From positions 47,711 through 111,710 of the forward strand of contig NZ_JBDKSS010000011.1 of NCBI RefSeq assembly GCF_039680535.1: a stretch of DNA of 64,000 nucleotides, given 5' to 3'. This stretch comes from Parvibaculum sp039680535. GTDB lineage: Bacteria; Pseudomonadota; Alphaproteobacteria; Parvibaculales; Parvibaculaceae. Numbering within the stretch: the stretch's first letter is position 1; the number at the start of each line of letters is the position of its first letter. The notes below the pieces were generated by a model. It was not told where the DNA came from. It made no database searches and worked only from the letters and a program-made list of their open reading frames with translations. A program made the position numbers and the translations under genes. Shown here piece by piece: positions 17,114 through 26,372 of this stretch.

Positions 17114-18955
17114 TCAACTCGAGGAGGACGGCAATTCGACGATGAAGCGCGCGCCCGCTACGCGGCCATCCTCCATCCGGTTTTCGGCGCGGATGGTGCC
17201 GCGATGGGCTTCCACGATCTGCTTGGAAATGGCGAGGCCAAGACCCGAATGCTCGCCGAAGCTGTCCGGACGGTCGGTATGAAACCGGTCGAAGATGCGC
17301 TCGAAATTGTCCGGCGAAATGCCCTGCCCCTCATCCTCGACGCGGATGATGATGCGGCCCGGCACGCGCTCGGCCAGGACATGCACCGTGCCGCCTTCCG
17401 GACTGAAGGACAGCGCATTGTCTATGAGATTGCGCATGACCTGGCCGAGGCGCATGTCGAAGCCCTTCACGATCATGCCGGCGCGCCCATGAGGGCCCGG
17501 CTCGATGCTGAGCGCGACTTTGGCGGAACCGCTGGCCCCCGTCTCCGTGAACAGATCGCAGACCGTTTCAAGCAGCGTCGCGAGGTTGACGTCTTCCATC
17601 TCCTCGCGCGACAGCTCCGCATCGAGGCGCGAGGCATTGGAAATATCGCTGATAAGGCGGTCGATGCGGCGCACGTCGTCCTGAATGATCTGCATCAGCC
17701 GCGCCTTGGCCTTCTCGTCCTTGGCCAGCGTGAAAGTCTCAATGGCGCTGCGAAGCGAGGTGAGCGGATTCTTCAGCTCATGCGCGACATCGGCGGCGAA
17801 GCTTTCGATCGCATCCATGCGCCTGTAAAGCGCGTTCGTCATGTCGCGCAGCGCGCCGGACAATTCGCCGATCTCGTCGCGGCGTGCCGTGAAGTCGGGA
17901 ATCTGCGCGCGACGCGTCTTGCCCCGGCGCACGATCTCGGCCGATTCCGCGAGGCGCCGCACTGGCTCCGCAATGGTGCCGGCAAGCAAGACGGAAAGCA
18001 GGATGGTGACGCCCAGGTCGATCAGAAAGAGCTGCATGATGGCGAGCCGCTCGGCGCGAACGATGGCGTCGATGTCGCCGCCGCGCGTCGAAAGCATCAG
18101 TGTGCCGAGCACCGCGCGGTAACGCTGGATCGGCACGGCAACCGAAACGATGAGTTCCCCGCGGTCGTTCACGCGCTCCATGCTGGAAGGAATGCCGCGC
18201 AATGCGCGCGTGACCTCGCTGTAGATCGTGCCGTTCTGGCTGCCTGCTTCCTTGTAGCGTTCGAGGTCGCGTCCGGGCAGCAGGCCCAGCAGCCTGTCAC
18301 GCAGGTGGCCGAGCGGGCCCGGCGCTTCGGCGCCTGCGGGCGGAGGAAGCTCAAACGCCACGATCTGGCCGGAGGCGGTGAGCTGGCGCGAGTCGAGAAT
18401 GAGCCAGCCATCCTTGTCGTAAAGGCGCGCGCGAGTCTGCGTCGGCAGAACGAGGCGGCGCAGGATGGGGGCGGCATTTTCGGGAATGATCGGCAGTTCG
18501 CCTCCCCCCTCGTCCTCATCCATGTCGCCAGCGACGGGCGGGCGAATGTCGCGCGGCTTGTTCCGCCGGCGCTCCAGCGGATCGACGACCGGCGCCTCCT
18601 GATTTGAGGTCGCGCTTTCGGCGATGGCGCCGGCAATGATCTCGGCCTGCGTCAAAAGGCTTTGCCGCCGCGCGTCGATCAGGCCCTCGCGGAACTGGTT
18701 GAGGTAGAGAACGCCGCTGACCAGCACGCAAAGCGCGACGACGTTGAAGGCAACGATGCGCCGCGTCAGGCTGGAGAAGCGCCCCCGCAGGAGGAAACCG
18801 CGAAAGGCGTTGAAGATCGCCCCCGGCAGCATCTCCGCGATACGCCGAAAATCGCGGCGGGGACCTCGCCTGACTCTTGAAGCAGCGTCTCCCTCCGGCG
18901 CGGCGGATTGCCGCGCCGCCGATGGCGGAACCTCATGCTCGCTCACGCTCGCCAT
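17114..18955 (-). CDS. chvG: Sensor histidine kinase ChvG (ExoS)
   Basis: This 613-residue inner-membrane sensor has transmembrane helices near residues 67-87 and 307-329 flanking a periplasmic domain of about 220 residues. A HAMP segment follows, then the H-box ADVAHELKNPL with His392, and an HATPase domain (NLIDNALSFS, EDEGQGI, SGLGLAISKQ). In the alphaproteobacteria studied, ChvG/ExoS responds to acidity and envelope conditions and phosphorylates ChvI, the gene just upstream. The ~90-residue N-terminal cytoplasmic tail is poor in recognisable motifs. Its position between chvI and hprK is the conserved order. Confidence 0.93.
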   Translation of the reverse strand: MASVSEHEVPPSAARQSAAPEGDAASRVRRGPRRDFRRIAEMLPGAIFNAFRGFLLRGRFSSLTRRIVAFNVVALCVLVSGVLYLNQFREGLIDARRQSLLTQAEIIAGAIAESATSNQEAPVVDPLERRRNKPRDIRPPVAGDMDEDEGGGELPIIPENAAPILRRLVLPTQTRARLYDKDGWLILDSRQLTASGQIVAFELPPPAGAEAPGPLGHLRDRLLGLLPGRDLERYKEAGSQNGTIYSEVTRALRGIPSSMERVNDRGELIVSVAVPIQRYRAVLGTLMLSTRGGDIDAIVRAERLAIMQLFLIDLGVTILLSVLLAGTIAEPVRRLAESAEIVRRGKTRRAQIPDFTARRDEIGELSGALRDMTNALYRRMDAIESFAADVAHELKNPLTSLRSAIETFTLAKDEKAKARLMQIIQDDVRRIDRLISDISNASRLDAELSREEMEDVNLATLLETVCDLFTETGASGSAKVALSIEPGPHGRAGMIVKGFDMRLGQVMRNLIDNALSFSPEGGTVHVLAERVPGRIIIRVEDEGQGISPDNFERIFDRFHTDRPDSFGEHSGLGLAISKQIVEAHRGTIRAENRMEDGRVAGARFIVELPSSSS

Positions 18956-18987
18956 GACGGGGTCATCCGGGGCCGGCCTCTTGCCTC

Positions 18988-19689
18988 TCAGCTTTCACGA
19001 TAGCGATAACCGACGCCGTAAAGCGTCTCGATCGCATCGAAATCGTCGTCCACTTCCTTGAACTTCTTGCGCAGGCGCTTGATGTGGCTGTCGATGGTCC
19101 TGTCGTCCACATAGACCTGATCGTCATAGGCCGCGTCCATGAGGGAGTCGCGGCTCTTCACATAGCCGGGCCGCTGCGCCAGCGCCTGCAGGATCAGGAA
19201 TTCGGTCACGGTGAGGACCACGGGCTTGCCGTCCCATGTGCAGGAGTGCCGCTCCGGGTCGAGGACCAGCTTGCCGCGTTCGAGGACGACCTTTTCAGCG
19301 CCTTCGGGCGCGGCGCCTTCGACCTTGGGGCTCGAACGGCGAAGCACAGCCTTCACACGCTCGACCAGCAGTCGCTGGGAGAAAGGCTTGCGGATATAGT
19401 CGTCCGCCCCCATGCGGAGCCCGAAAAGCTCGTCGATCTCGTCGTCCTTCGAGGTCAGGAAGATCACCGGCAGGTCCGACTTCTGCCGCAGGCGGCGTAG
19501 CAGCTCCATGCCGTCCATGCGCGGCATCTTGATGTCGAAAACGGCGACATCCGGCGGATTGGCGGCCAGCCCCGCAAGGGCGGCGGCACCATCCGTATAG
19601 GTCTGGACATGATAGCCCTCGGCTTCGAGCGCCATGCTCACCGAGGTGAGAATATTCCGGTCATCGTCAACCAGCGCGATGGTTGGCAT
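18988..19689 (-). CDS. chvI: Response regulator ChvI, OmpR family
   Basis: This 233-residue regulator has a receiver domain (MPTIALVDDDRNILTSVSM, phosphoacceptor Asp52 in VFDIKMPRMDG, then FLTSKDDEIDELFGL) and an OmpR-type winged helix ending SHIKRLRKKFKEVD. The segment LFGLRMGADDYIRKPFSQRLL is characteristic of ChvI. The ATG at 19689 gives the usual N-terminus. An ATG at 19734 would add 15 residues with a weak GAGGGG upstream. It is separated from pckA by a long divergent region, and pckA is a known target of this system in Agrobacterium. Confidence 0.93.
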   Translation of the reverse strand: MPTIALVDDDRNILTSVSMALEAEGYHVQTYTDGAAALAGLAANPPDVAVFDIKMPRMDGMELLRRLRQKSDLPVIFLTSKDDEIDELFGLRMGADDYIRKPFSQRLLVERVKAVLRRSSPKVEGAAPEGAEKVVLERGKLVLDPERHSCTWDGKPVVLTVTEFLILQALAQRPGYVKSRDSLMDAAYDDQVYVDDRTIDSHIKRLRKKFKEVDDDFDAIETLYGVGYRYRES

Positions 19690-20360
19690 TCGGCCCCGTC
19701 CCTTTTCAAGAGCGTCGTTTCCAACATTGTCCATCGGCGAATCCCCTCGGGCAGGCGCTATGCCTGCATGACTGCACGAGCTAAGGCTCGGGAAGGCTTA
19801 GGGTCGCTTTTGGCCTAAAATGTGGCGGCAGTATAAGCACTTGCGCCGTGGCACGCCATGGATCGTACCCATAATCCTGAAGGCGCCTGGAGCAGCCCGA
19901 CCGGCCCGGTACATTGGGTGAACATGAGGCACCCGGCGCCTGGCCGAGCCCGATCTGAGAATCATTCTTTTCGAGTCGGTTGCACCCGGAAAGCCGGGCA
20001 ATTATGGTGCGCGCCAATCTGAACGGGAACACCGGGGGAAGCCTGGCCGCGGCGGGAAGTCGAGCCGGCCACCATGAGCCCCCCGCAAAAGAAAGAAACT
20101 GCATTGGCAGCCGGCCGGTCCCGTGGGACCGGGAGGGCCATGCTATAATCCCGCCTTATTTCTAAGGCCCTATGCGGCCGCCCAAACGACCAGACCCAGA
20201 CGACCAGGCAAAGACGACAGAAACATTTTTTGCAAGACGAGGCAGCAACACACCGGCGGTTCCCGAAAATTCCGGCGACGGCAGACTTTCCGCACCGGCT
20301 CCCGAACCCGAAGCCCAATACGGCGACCGGCGCTGCCAGGACCATGACAGGAGAAAAGGT
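19690..20360. other. Divergent regulatory region between chvI and pckA, no convincing gene
   Basis: This 671-bp stretch contains no conserved coding region. A reading frame could extend pckA back to 20172, but it encodes a low-complexity Pro/Arg-rich tail absent from the family. The region holds an extended -10 element and an inverted repeat near 20117-20149, described separately. Confidence 0.5.
20117..20149 (+). promoter_or_regulatory. Possible extended -10 promoter with overlapping inverted repeat upstream of pckA
   Basis: TGCTATAAT at 20141-20149 is a full-consensus extended -10 element. Just upstream, GGTCCC-GT-GGGACC (20117-20130) is a perfect inverted repeat in the place of a -35 box, which has no sigma-70 match. 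An activator or repressor bound there could control pckA. The leader to the GTG start would be about 205 nt. Confidence 0.45.
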
Positions 20361-21974
<1,614 letters not shown>

Positions 21975-21996
21975 GCGTGACCACCGCCTGAAACAG

Positions 21997-22026
21997 AGAA
22001 GCCCGGACCGAAAGGTCCGGGCTTCT
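21997..22026 (+). terminator. Terminator hairpin after pckA
   Basis: A perfect 13-bp stem (AGAAGCCCGGACC with its complement) closed by a GAAA tetraloop lies 22 bp beyond the pckA stop. The downstream T tract is weak (TGCTTT). Confidence 0.75.
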
Positions 22027-22050
22027 TGCTTTCCAGTTCATGGGACGAAA

Positions 22051-23544
22051 ATGTATCGCGATCGCATTCGCAATGCCGGCCTTTACAACCGCATCGTCAC
22101 CGCAGATGAAGCAGCCCAACTCATTCGCGACGGCATGACCGTGGGCATGAGCGGCTTCACGCGTGCAGGCGAAGCCAAAGCCGTGCCTCTGGCGCTGGCC
22201 GAACGCGCCAGACGCGAGCCCATGAAGATCACGCTGATGACGGGCGCCTCGCTCGGCAACGATCTCGACAAGACCTTCGCCGAAGCCCATCTGCTCTCGC
22301 GCCGCATCCCCTTCCAGTCCGATCCCGGCCTGCGCAAGGCGATCAATGCCGGCGAAGTGATGTTCGTCGACCAGCATCTCTCGGAAACGGTCGAGATGCT
22401 GCGCACTCACCAGCTTCCCGATGTGGACATCGCCATCGTCGAGGCGGTCGCTATCACCGAGACGGGCGGCATCGTACCGACGACATCGGTCGGCAATTCG
22501 GCGAGCTTCGCCATCCTCGCGCCCAAGGTCATTGTCGAGATCAACCTCACCCAACCGCTGCTGCTGGAGGGCTTGCACGACATCTACATCCCGACGAAGC
22601 GTCCGCATCGCGAGCCGATCCCCATCGTCGCGCCGGAAAGCCGCGCCGGCCTTCCCTATATTCAGATCCCGCCCGAGAAGATCGCCGCCATCGTCATCAC
22701 CGAGAAGCTCGACAGCTCGGCCAAGGTCACACCGCCCGATGACGACACACGCGCCATTGCCGGCCACCTGATCGAATTTCTCAAGCACGAAGTGAAGATG
22801 GGCCGCATGGATAGCGACCTGCGCCCGCTGCAGGCGGGCATCGGGTCGGTCGCCAACGCCGTTCTGCATGGGCTCATCGACTCGCCCTTCCACGATCTCA
22901 AGATGTATTCGGAGGTCCTGCAGGATTCGACGTTCGACCTCTTCGACGCAGGCAAGCTCGTCTTCGCCTCCGCGTCGTCGATCACGCTTTCCGCCGAGAA
23001 GCACGACGCGGTCATGTCGAATATCGGTGCCTATAAGGGCCGCCTTCTGCTGCGCCCGCAGGAGATCAGCAATCATCCAGAAGTCGTGCGGCGCCTTGGC
23101 GTCATCTGCATCAACACGGCGCTCGAATTCGACATCTACGGCAACGTCAACTCGACGCATGTCGGCGGCACGCACATGATGAACGGCATTGGCGGTTCGG
23201 GCGATTTCGCGCGCAACGGCTTCCTGTCGATCTTCGTCAGCAAATCGACGGCGAAAGACGGAAAGATTTCAAGCGTCGTGCCGATGGTCAGCCATGTCGA
23301 CCATACGGAGCATGATGTCGGCATCCTGATCACCGAGCAGGGTCTTGCCGATCTGCGCGGTCTCGCGCCCCGCGAACGTGCGGCGCTCGTGATCCGGAAT
23401 TGCGCGCATCCTTCCTATCGCGACGCGCTTGAGGATTATTACGCCCGCGCCGTCACGCGTGGCGGGCATACGCCGCATGTGATCGAGGAAGCGCTTTCCT
23501 GGCATGCCCGCCTGCGCGAACACGGCACGATGATGAAGGGCTGA
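22051..23544 (+). CDS. Acetyl-CoA hydrolase / succinyl-CoA:acetate CoA-transferase family protein
   Basis: This 497-residue class I CoA-transferase has two homologous halves. The block MYSEVLQDSTFDLFD near residues 285-299 carries the glutamate (about 288) that aligns, from family knowledge, with the catalytic residue of AarC-like enzymes. INTALEFDIYGNVNSTH and the glycine-rich GIGGSGDFARNG are further signatures of the succinate/acetate CoA-transferase subfamily. It would move CoA between acetate, succinate or related acids. The gene begins 25 bp beyond the pckA terminator. Hydrolase versus transferase activity cannot be decided from the sequence. Confidence 0.85.
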   Translation: MYRDRIRNAGLYNRIVTADEAAQLIRDGMTVGMSGFTRAGEAKAVPLALAERARREPMKITLMTGASLGNDLDKTFAEAHLLSRRIPFQSDPGLRKAINAGEVMFVDQHLSETVEMLRTHQLPDVDIAIVEAVAITETGGIVPTTSVGNSASFAILAPKVIVEINLTQPLLLEGLHDIYIPTKRPHREPIPIVAPESRAGLPYIQIPPEKIAAIVITEKLDSSAKVTPPDDDTRAIAGHLIEFLKHEVKMGRMDSDLRPLQAGIGSVANAVLHGLIDSPFHDLKMYSEVLQDSTFDLFDAGKLVFASASSITLSAEKHDAVMSNIGAYKGRLLLRPQEISNHPEVVRRLGVICINTALEFDIYGNVNSTHVGGTHMMNGIGGSGDFARNGFLSIFVSKSTAKDGKISSVVPMVSHVDHTEHDVGILITEQGLADLRGLAPRERAALVIRNCAHPSYRDALEDYYARAVTRGGHTPHVIEEALSWHARLREHGTMMKG

Positions 23545-23548
23545 GCGT

Positions 23549-24241
23549 CTAGCGCGAACGCGGCATGTCCGGTCGGGCGTAGAAATCCTCAATCGTCTTT
23601 CCTGCCTCGTCGCGAAACGTCTCATCGCTCAGCTTGAGAGCGGCTATGCGCTCGATGCGAAAGGTGCGGAAATCGCGCCGGAGTTCGCACCAGGCGGCAA
23701 GCATCCAGAACGGACCGAAGAAGGCGAGGCCGAGCGGACGCACGGTGCGGCTGCTGCGCTCGTCGGAGAGCGCCGCGTAATCCATGACGAGCTTTCGCCG
23801 TTCGCGGATAGCGCGGCGGATGGGCGTGAGGTTCTTGTTGAAGGCATCCTTGCCTCGCGCCGGCGCGACAGTGACGCGACTCGTCTCGGCTATCCGTGTC
23901 AGACGCTCTGGCAATACCGCCGTGATCTTGGCCAGCGCCGCATCGGCGGCTTGCGTGAAATTCGCATCGCCCCAGGCTCTGACCATACGCGCGCCGAAGA
24001 CCAGCGCCTCGATCTCGTCTTCCGTGAACATCAAGGGCGGCAATTCATAGCCCGCGCGCAACACATAGCCGAGCCCCGCCTCGCCCTCGATGGGCACGCG
24101 GCTTGCCTGCAAGTCGGCAATGTCGCGATAGATCGTCCGCACAGAGACCTCAAGCTCCGCGCCAAGCTCCTGCGCAGTTACCACGCGCTTGTTGCGGCGC
24201 AGAAACTCAATGATGTCGAACAACCGGTCGGCACGACGCAT
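23549..24241 (-). CDS. YafY/WYL-domain transcriptional regulator
   Basis: This 230-residue regulator has an N-terminal HTH_11 domain (RLFDIIEFLRR, then VSVRTIYRDIADLQ as recognition helix) and a C-terminal WYL-type ligand domain (PLGLAFFGPFWMLAAWCEL, then RTFRIERI). Members of this family typically regulate a divergent detoxification gene. Here the divergent neighbour is a glutathione S-transferase, and the 102-bp intergenic region carries repeats that fit its operator. It converges with the CoA-transferase gene with only 4 bp between the stops. Confidence 0.85.
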   Translation of the reverse strand: MRRADRLFDIIEFLRRNKRVVTAQELGAELEVSVRTIYRDIADLQASRVPIEGEAGLGYVLRAGYELPPLMFTEDEIEALVFGARMVRAWGDANFTQAADAALAKITAVLPERLTRIAETSRVTVAPARGKDAFNKNLTPIRRAIRERRKLVMDYAALSDERSSRTVRPLGLAFFGPFWMLAAWCELRRDFRTFRIERIAALKLSDETFRDEAGKTIEDFYARPDMPRSR

Positions 24242-24281
24242 CGCAAACCCCTTTCACGCCTTCAAGCGTCGCAGATCGCTG

Positions 24282-24312
24282 CTGACGGCATGGTGTCAGT
24301 AGCATGTCAGTA
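24282..24312. promoter_or_regulatory. Probable YafY-type operator between the regulator and GST genes
   Basis: TGTCAGTA occurs twice, at 24294-24301 and 24305-24312, exactly 11 bp apart (one helical turn). CTGAC at 24282-24286 faces GTCAG at 24296-24300 as an inverted repeat. The cluster sits in the centre of the 102-bp divergent promoter, which is the position expected of an autoregulatory site. Confidence 0.6.
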
Positions 24313-24343
24313 TAAGGGATGAGGCAACAGAGGAGAGAGCGCC

Positions 24344-25078
24344 ATGATCCGTCTTTTTCAGTTTCCCCCGACCCTCAAGGGCACGCCCAATGCCAGCCCA
24401 TTCTGCGTCAAGCTCGAATGCGCGCTCCGGCTTTACGGCCTCGCCTATGAGACAGAGGTGGTTCCCAACCCCGCCGCCGGCCCCAAGCACAAGGTTCCCT
24501 ACGTCGAAATCGACGGTGAGCGCGTCGGCGATTCGGCGCTCATCCTCGACCTTCTAAAGTCGCATCATGGGCTCGACCTCGATCGCGGCCTCGACGTGCG
24601 GAAGAGGGCCGAAAGCCACGCCCTGCAACGCATGATCGAGGAGCGGCTCTATTGGGTGATGGTCTATAGCCGCTGGGTGGAACCGGAAGGCTGGGACATC
24701 ATCAGGCCGCTCTTCTTCGCGGCGCTACCCTGGCCGATGCGCGAGCTCATCCCCCGCATGGCGCGGAAGGCCGTGCGGCGAAAGCTGGACGGTCAGGGCA
24801 TCGGCAGGCATACGCGCGAGGAAATCTACGCGCTCGGCGCGCATGACCTCGCCACACTGTCGGCCTTTCTCGGTGACAATCCGTTCCTCTTCGGTGAAAC
24901 GCCGACGCTTGCCGATGTCACGATGTACGGGTTTCTCGTGAACATTATCGGGCCGGACATTGCGAGCCCGCTAAAAGACGCCGCGCTCGGCCACAGGAAC
25001 CTCGTCACTCACACGGAACGCATGGGCGAACTCTTTGCCTCGACGCGGCGGCCGCGCCGGTTCAAGGCTGCCGCCTGA
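24344..25078 (+). CDS. Glutathione S-transferase family protein
   Basis: This 244-residue cytosolic protein has an N-terminal thioredoxin-like domain (LFQFPPTLKGTPNASPFCVKL and KVPYVEIDGERVGDSALI, the usual cis-Pro and glutathione gamma-glutamyl site) and a helical C-terminal domain with LADVTMYGFLV. The region resembles the FAX/metaxin-type branch of GSTs (GST_N_4 plus GST_C_6), which lacks the classical Tyr. The gene has AGGAGAGAG upstream and is divergent from the YafY-type regulator that probably controls it. The substrate is unknown. Confidence 0.8.
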   Translation: MIRLFQFPPTLKGTPNASPFCVKLECALRLYGLAYETEVVPNPAAGPKHKVPYVEIDGERVGDSALILDLLKSHHGLDLDRGLDVRKRAESHALQRMIEERLYWVMVYSRWVEPEGWDIIRPLFFAALPWPMRELIPRMARKAVRRKLDGQGIGRHTREEIYALGAHDLATLSAFLGDNPFLFGETPTLADVTMYGFLVNIIGPDIASPLKDAALGHRNLVTHTERMGELFASTRRPRRFKAAA

Positions 25079-25085
25079 TCGCCAG

Positions 25086-25244
25086 TCAGTGCTTTTTCTT
25101 GTGCTGGTCGGCGGGGTGTTTTGGCTCGCCCGCATGGGTGCCCGTCCAGGCGGGCGGGTCACTTGCCGGGAAGGTTTCCTCGCCGGTCTCGTCGACGATG
25201 TCGTTCTTCTTCGGCGAAGGTTTCTTCTTGTCGGAGTTCGGCAT
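25086..25244 (-). CDS. Small conserved protein with an FPASDPPAW motif (52 residues)
   Basis: A 52-residue reading frame starts at an ATG with a near-perfect Shine-Dalgarno (AAGGAGG, 6 bp spacing). The protein is highly charged, with a Lys-rich start, the central block ETFPASDPPAWTG, and a His/Lys-rich tail. Short proteins with a T-F-P-A-S-D-P-P-[AS]-W core recur in many proteobacteria and have no assigned function. It has no membrane segment and looks largely disordered. Confidence 0.75.
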   Translation of the reverse strand: MPNSDKKKPSPKKNDIVDETGEETFPASDPPAWTGTHAGEPKHPADQHKKKH

Positions 25245-25294
25245 TGGAACCTCCTTCTCTCATCGAAATGAGATAGGGCATTGTTCCGCGCTTT

Positions 25295-26350
25295 TCAGCC
25301 CATGACGAGAGCCAAAATGCGCTCCACGATGGCGCCGCCGAGCCAGGAGCCGAGCGGCAGCGCGAGATAAAGCCCGAAGCGGAAGACAGTCGGCATGTCG
25401 AGCGGCCATTCGCGCGCCTTTTCGACACGTCCTTCGAGCGCGAGAAGTGCGGAAAGCCGCGGCGCAGCACGATCGCTTTCGGCGCCCTGGCTATCAAAGA
25501 CGGCGCGCGTCTCGAAGATCTCGCGGCGAAGCCGTGCAAGCTCGACCTTTTTTGCATTGTCGATGAGCCTGTGCACACGCCACATGGGCCAAGCGAAAAC
25601 GATGGTCGCGCTTGCGACGAGCCCGGCTATCAATGGCAGGAACAGCTCCGTCGAGCGCTGGCCGAGAAGAAGAAGTAACACGATGGTGCCGGTAAGAAGC
25701 CAGGGAAGCGCGCCGCGCAGCGCGATACGTCCGAAACCGTCGAGTTTCGATATGTCGAGAAGGTCGATCGCCACGCGGTGATCGAGGTCACGCACAAAGA
25801 CCGAGGTATCCATGCGCAGGAAGGAGAGGCTGCGGAAAATCTCCGTGAAGAGGCCGAGCGTCATGACGAAGAACCAGGCATTGGTCAGCGTCATGTTGGA
25901 AGGCCAGACCACCTGCCCATCGGGGCGATAGACGATCGTATAAAAAACAAAGCCCGCCGCCGCACCAATAAGGCCGAAGAACGCGGCGCGGCGATGCGCG
26001 ACGCGCGTCGGCCCGCGCTCAAGTTCGGCGAGCCTTTCGACACTCATCGAAACGCCGAGCTTCGAAAGCTTCCAGGCTTCCGCCAGATTGGCGCTCCGGG
26101 TGTACTGGCCAAGGCTGATGATGGTCCACCAGAGCAGCGACATACAGAGTGCAGTCCACGCGTCGGATGAAAGCGTCGGATCGCCCGCGCGGTCGATGAC
26201 AATGTTGAGGCCGTTCCAGAGCGCGCAGGACATGAAGCTCAGATAGAGCAGCACCGCAATGGCGGCGCCCGTCCAGAACAGATTGAGGGGCGAGGCAAGC
26301 ACAAGCCGCGTCTCCCAGCCGAAGCTCCGGTCTTCTCCCTTTTTGCTCAC
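25295..26350 (-). CDS. Uncharacterised integral membrane protein downstream of polA
   Basis: I do not recognise the family. The GTG at 26350, preceded by GGGGGA, gives 351 residues. At least five hydrophobic segments are visible: around WTGAAIAVLLYLSFMS, AFFGLIGAAAGFVFYTIVY, LTNAWFFVMTLGLFTEIF, PWLLTGTIVLLLLLG and FLPLIAGLVASATIVFAWP. A charged, probably cytoplasmic, helical segment follows (HRLIDNAKKVELARLRREI), and a last hydrophobic stretch lies near the C-terminus. It starts 22 bp after the polA stop and may be co-transcribed. An upstream ATG at 26455 would overlap polA and add a basic, unlikely tail. Confidence 0.7.
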   Translation of the reverse strand: MSKKGEDRSFGWETRLVLASPLNLFWTGAAIAVLLYLSFMSCALWNGLNIVIDRAGDPTLSSDAWTALCMSLLWWTIISLGQYTRSANLAEAWKLSKLGVSMSVERLAELERGPTRVAHRRAAFFGLIGAAAGFVFYTIVYRPDGQVVWPSNMTLTNAWFFVMTLGLFTEIFRSLSFLRMDTSVFVRDLDHRVAIDLLDISKLDGFGRIALRGALPWLLTGTIVLLLLLGQRSTELFLPLIAGLVASATIVFAWPMWRVHRLIDNAKKVELARLRREIFETRAVFDSQGAESDRAAPRLSALLALEGRVEKAREWPLDMPTVFRFGLYLALPLGSWLGGAIVERILALVMG

Positions 26351-26372
26351 GAATCCCCCGCCACGCTCTCGC

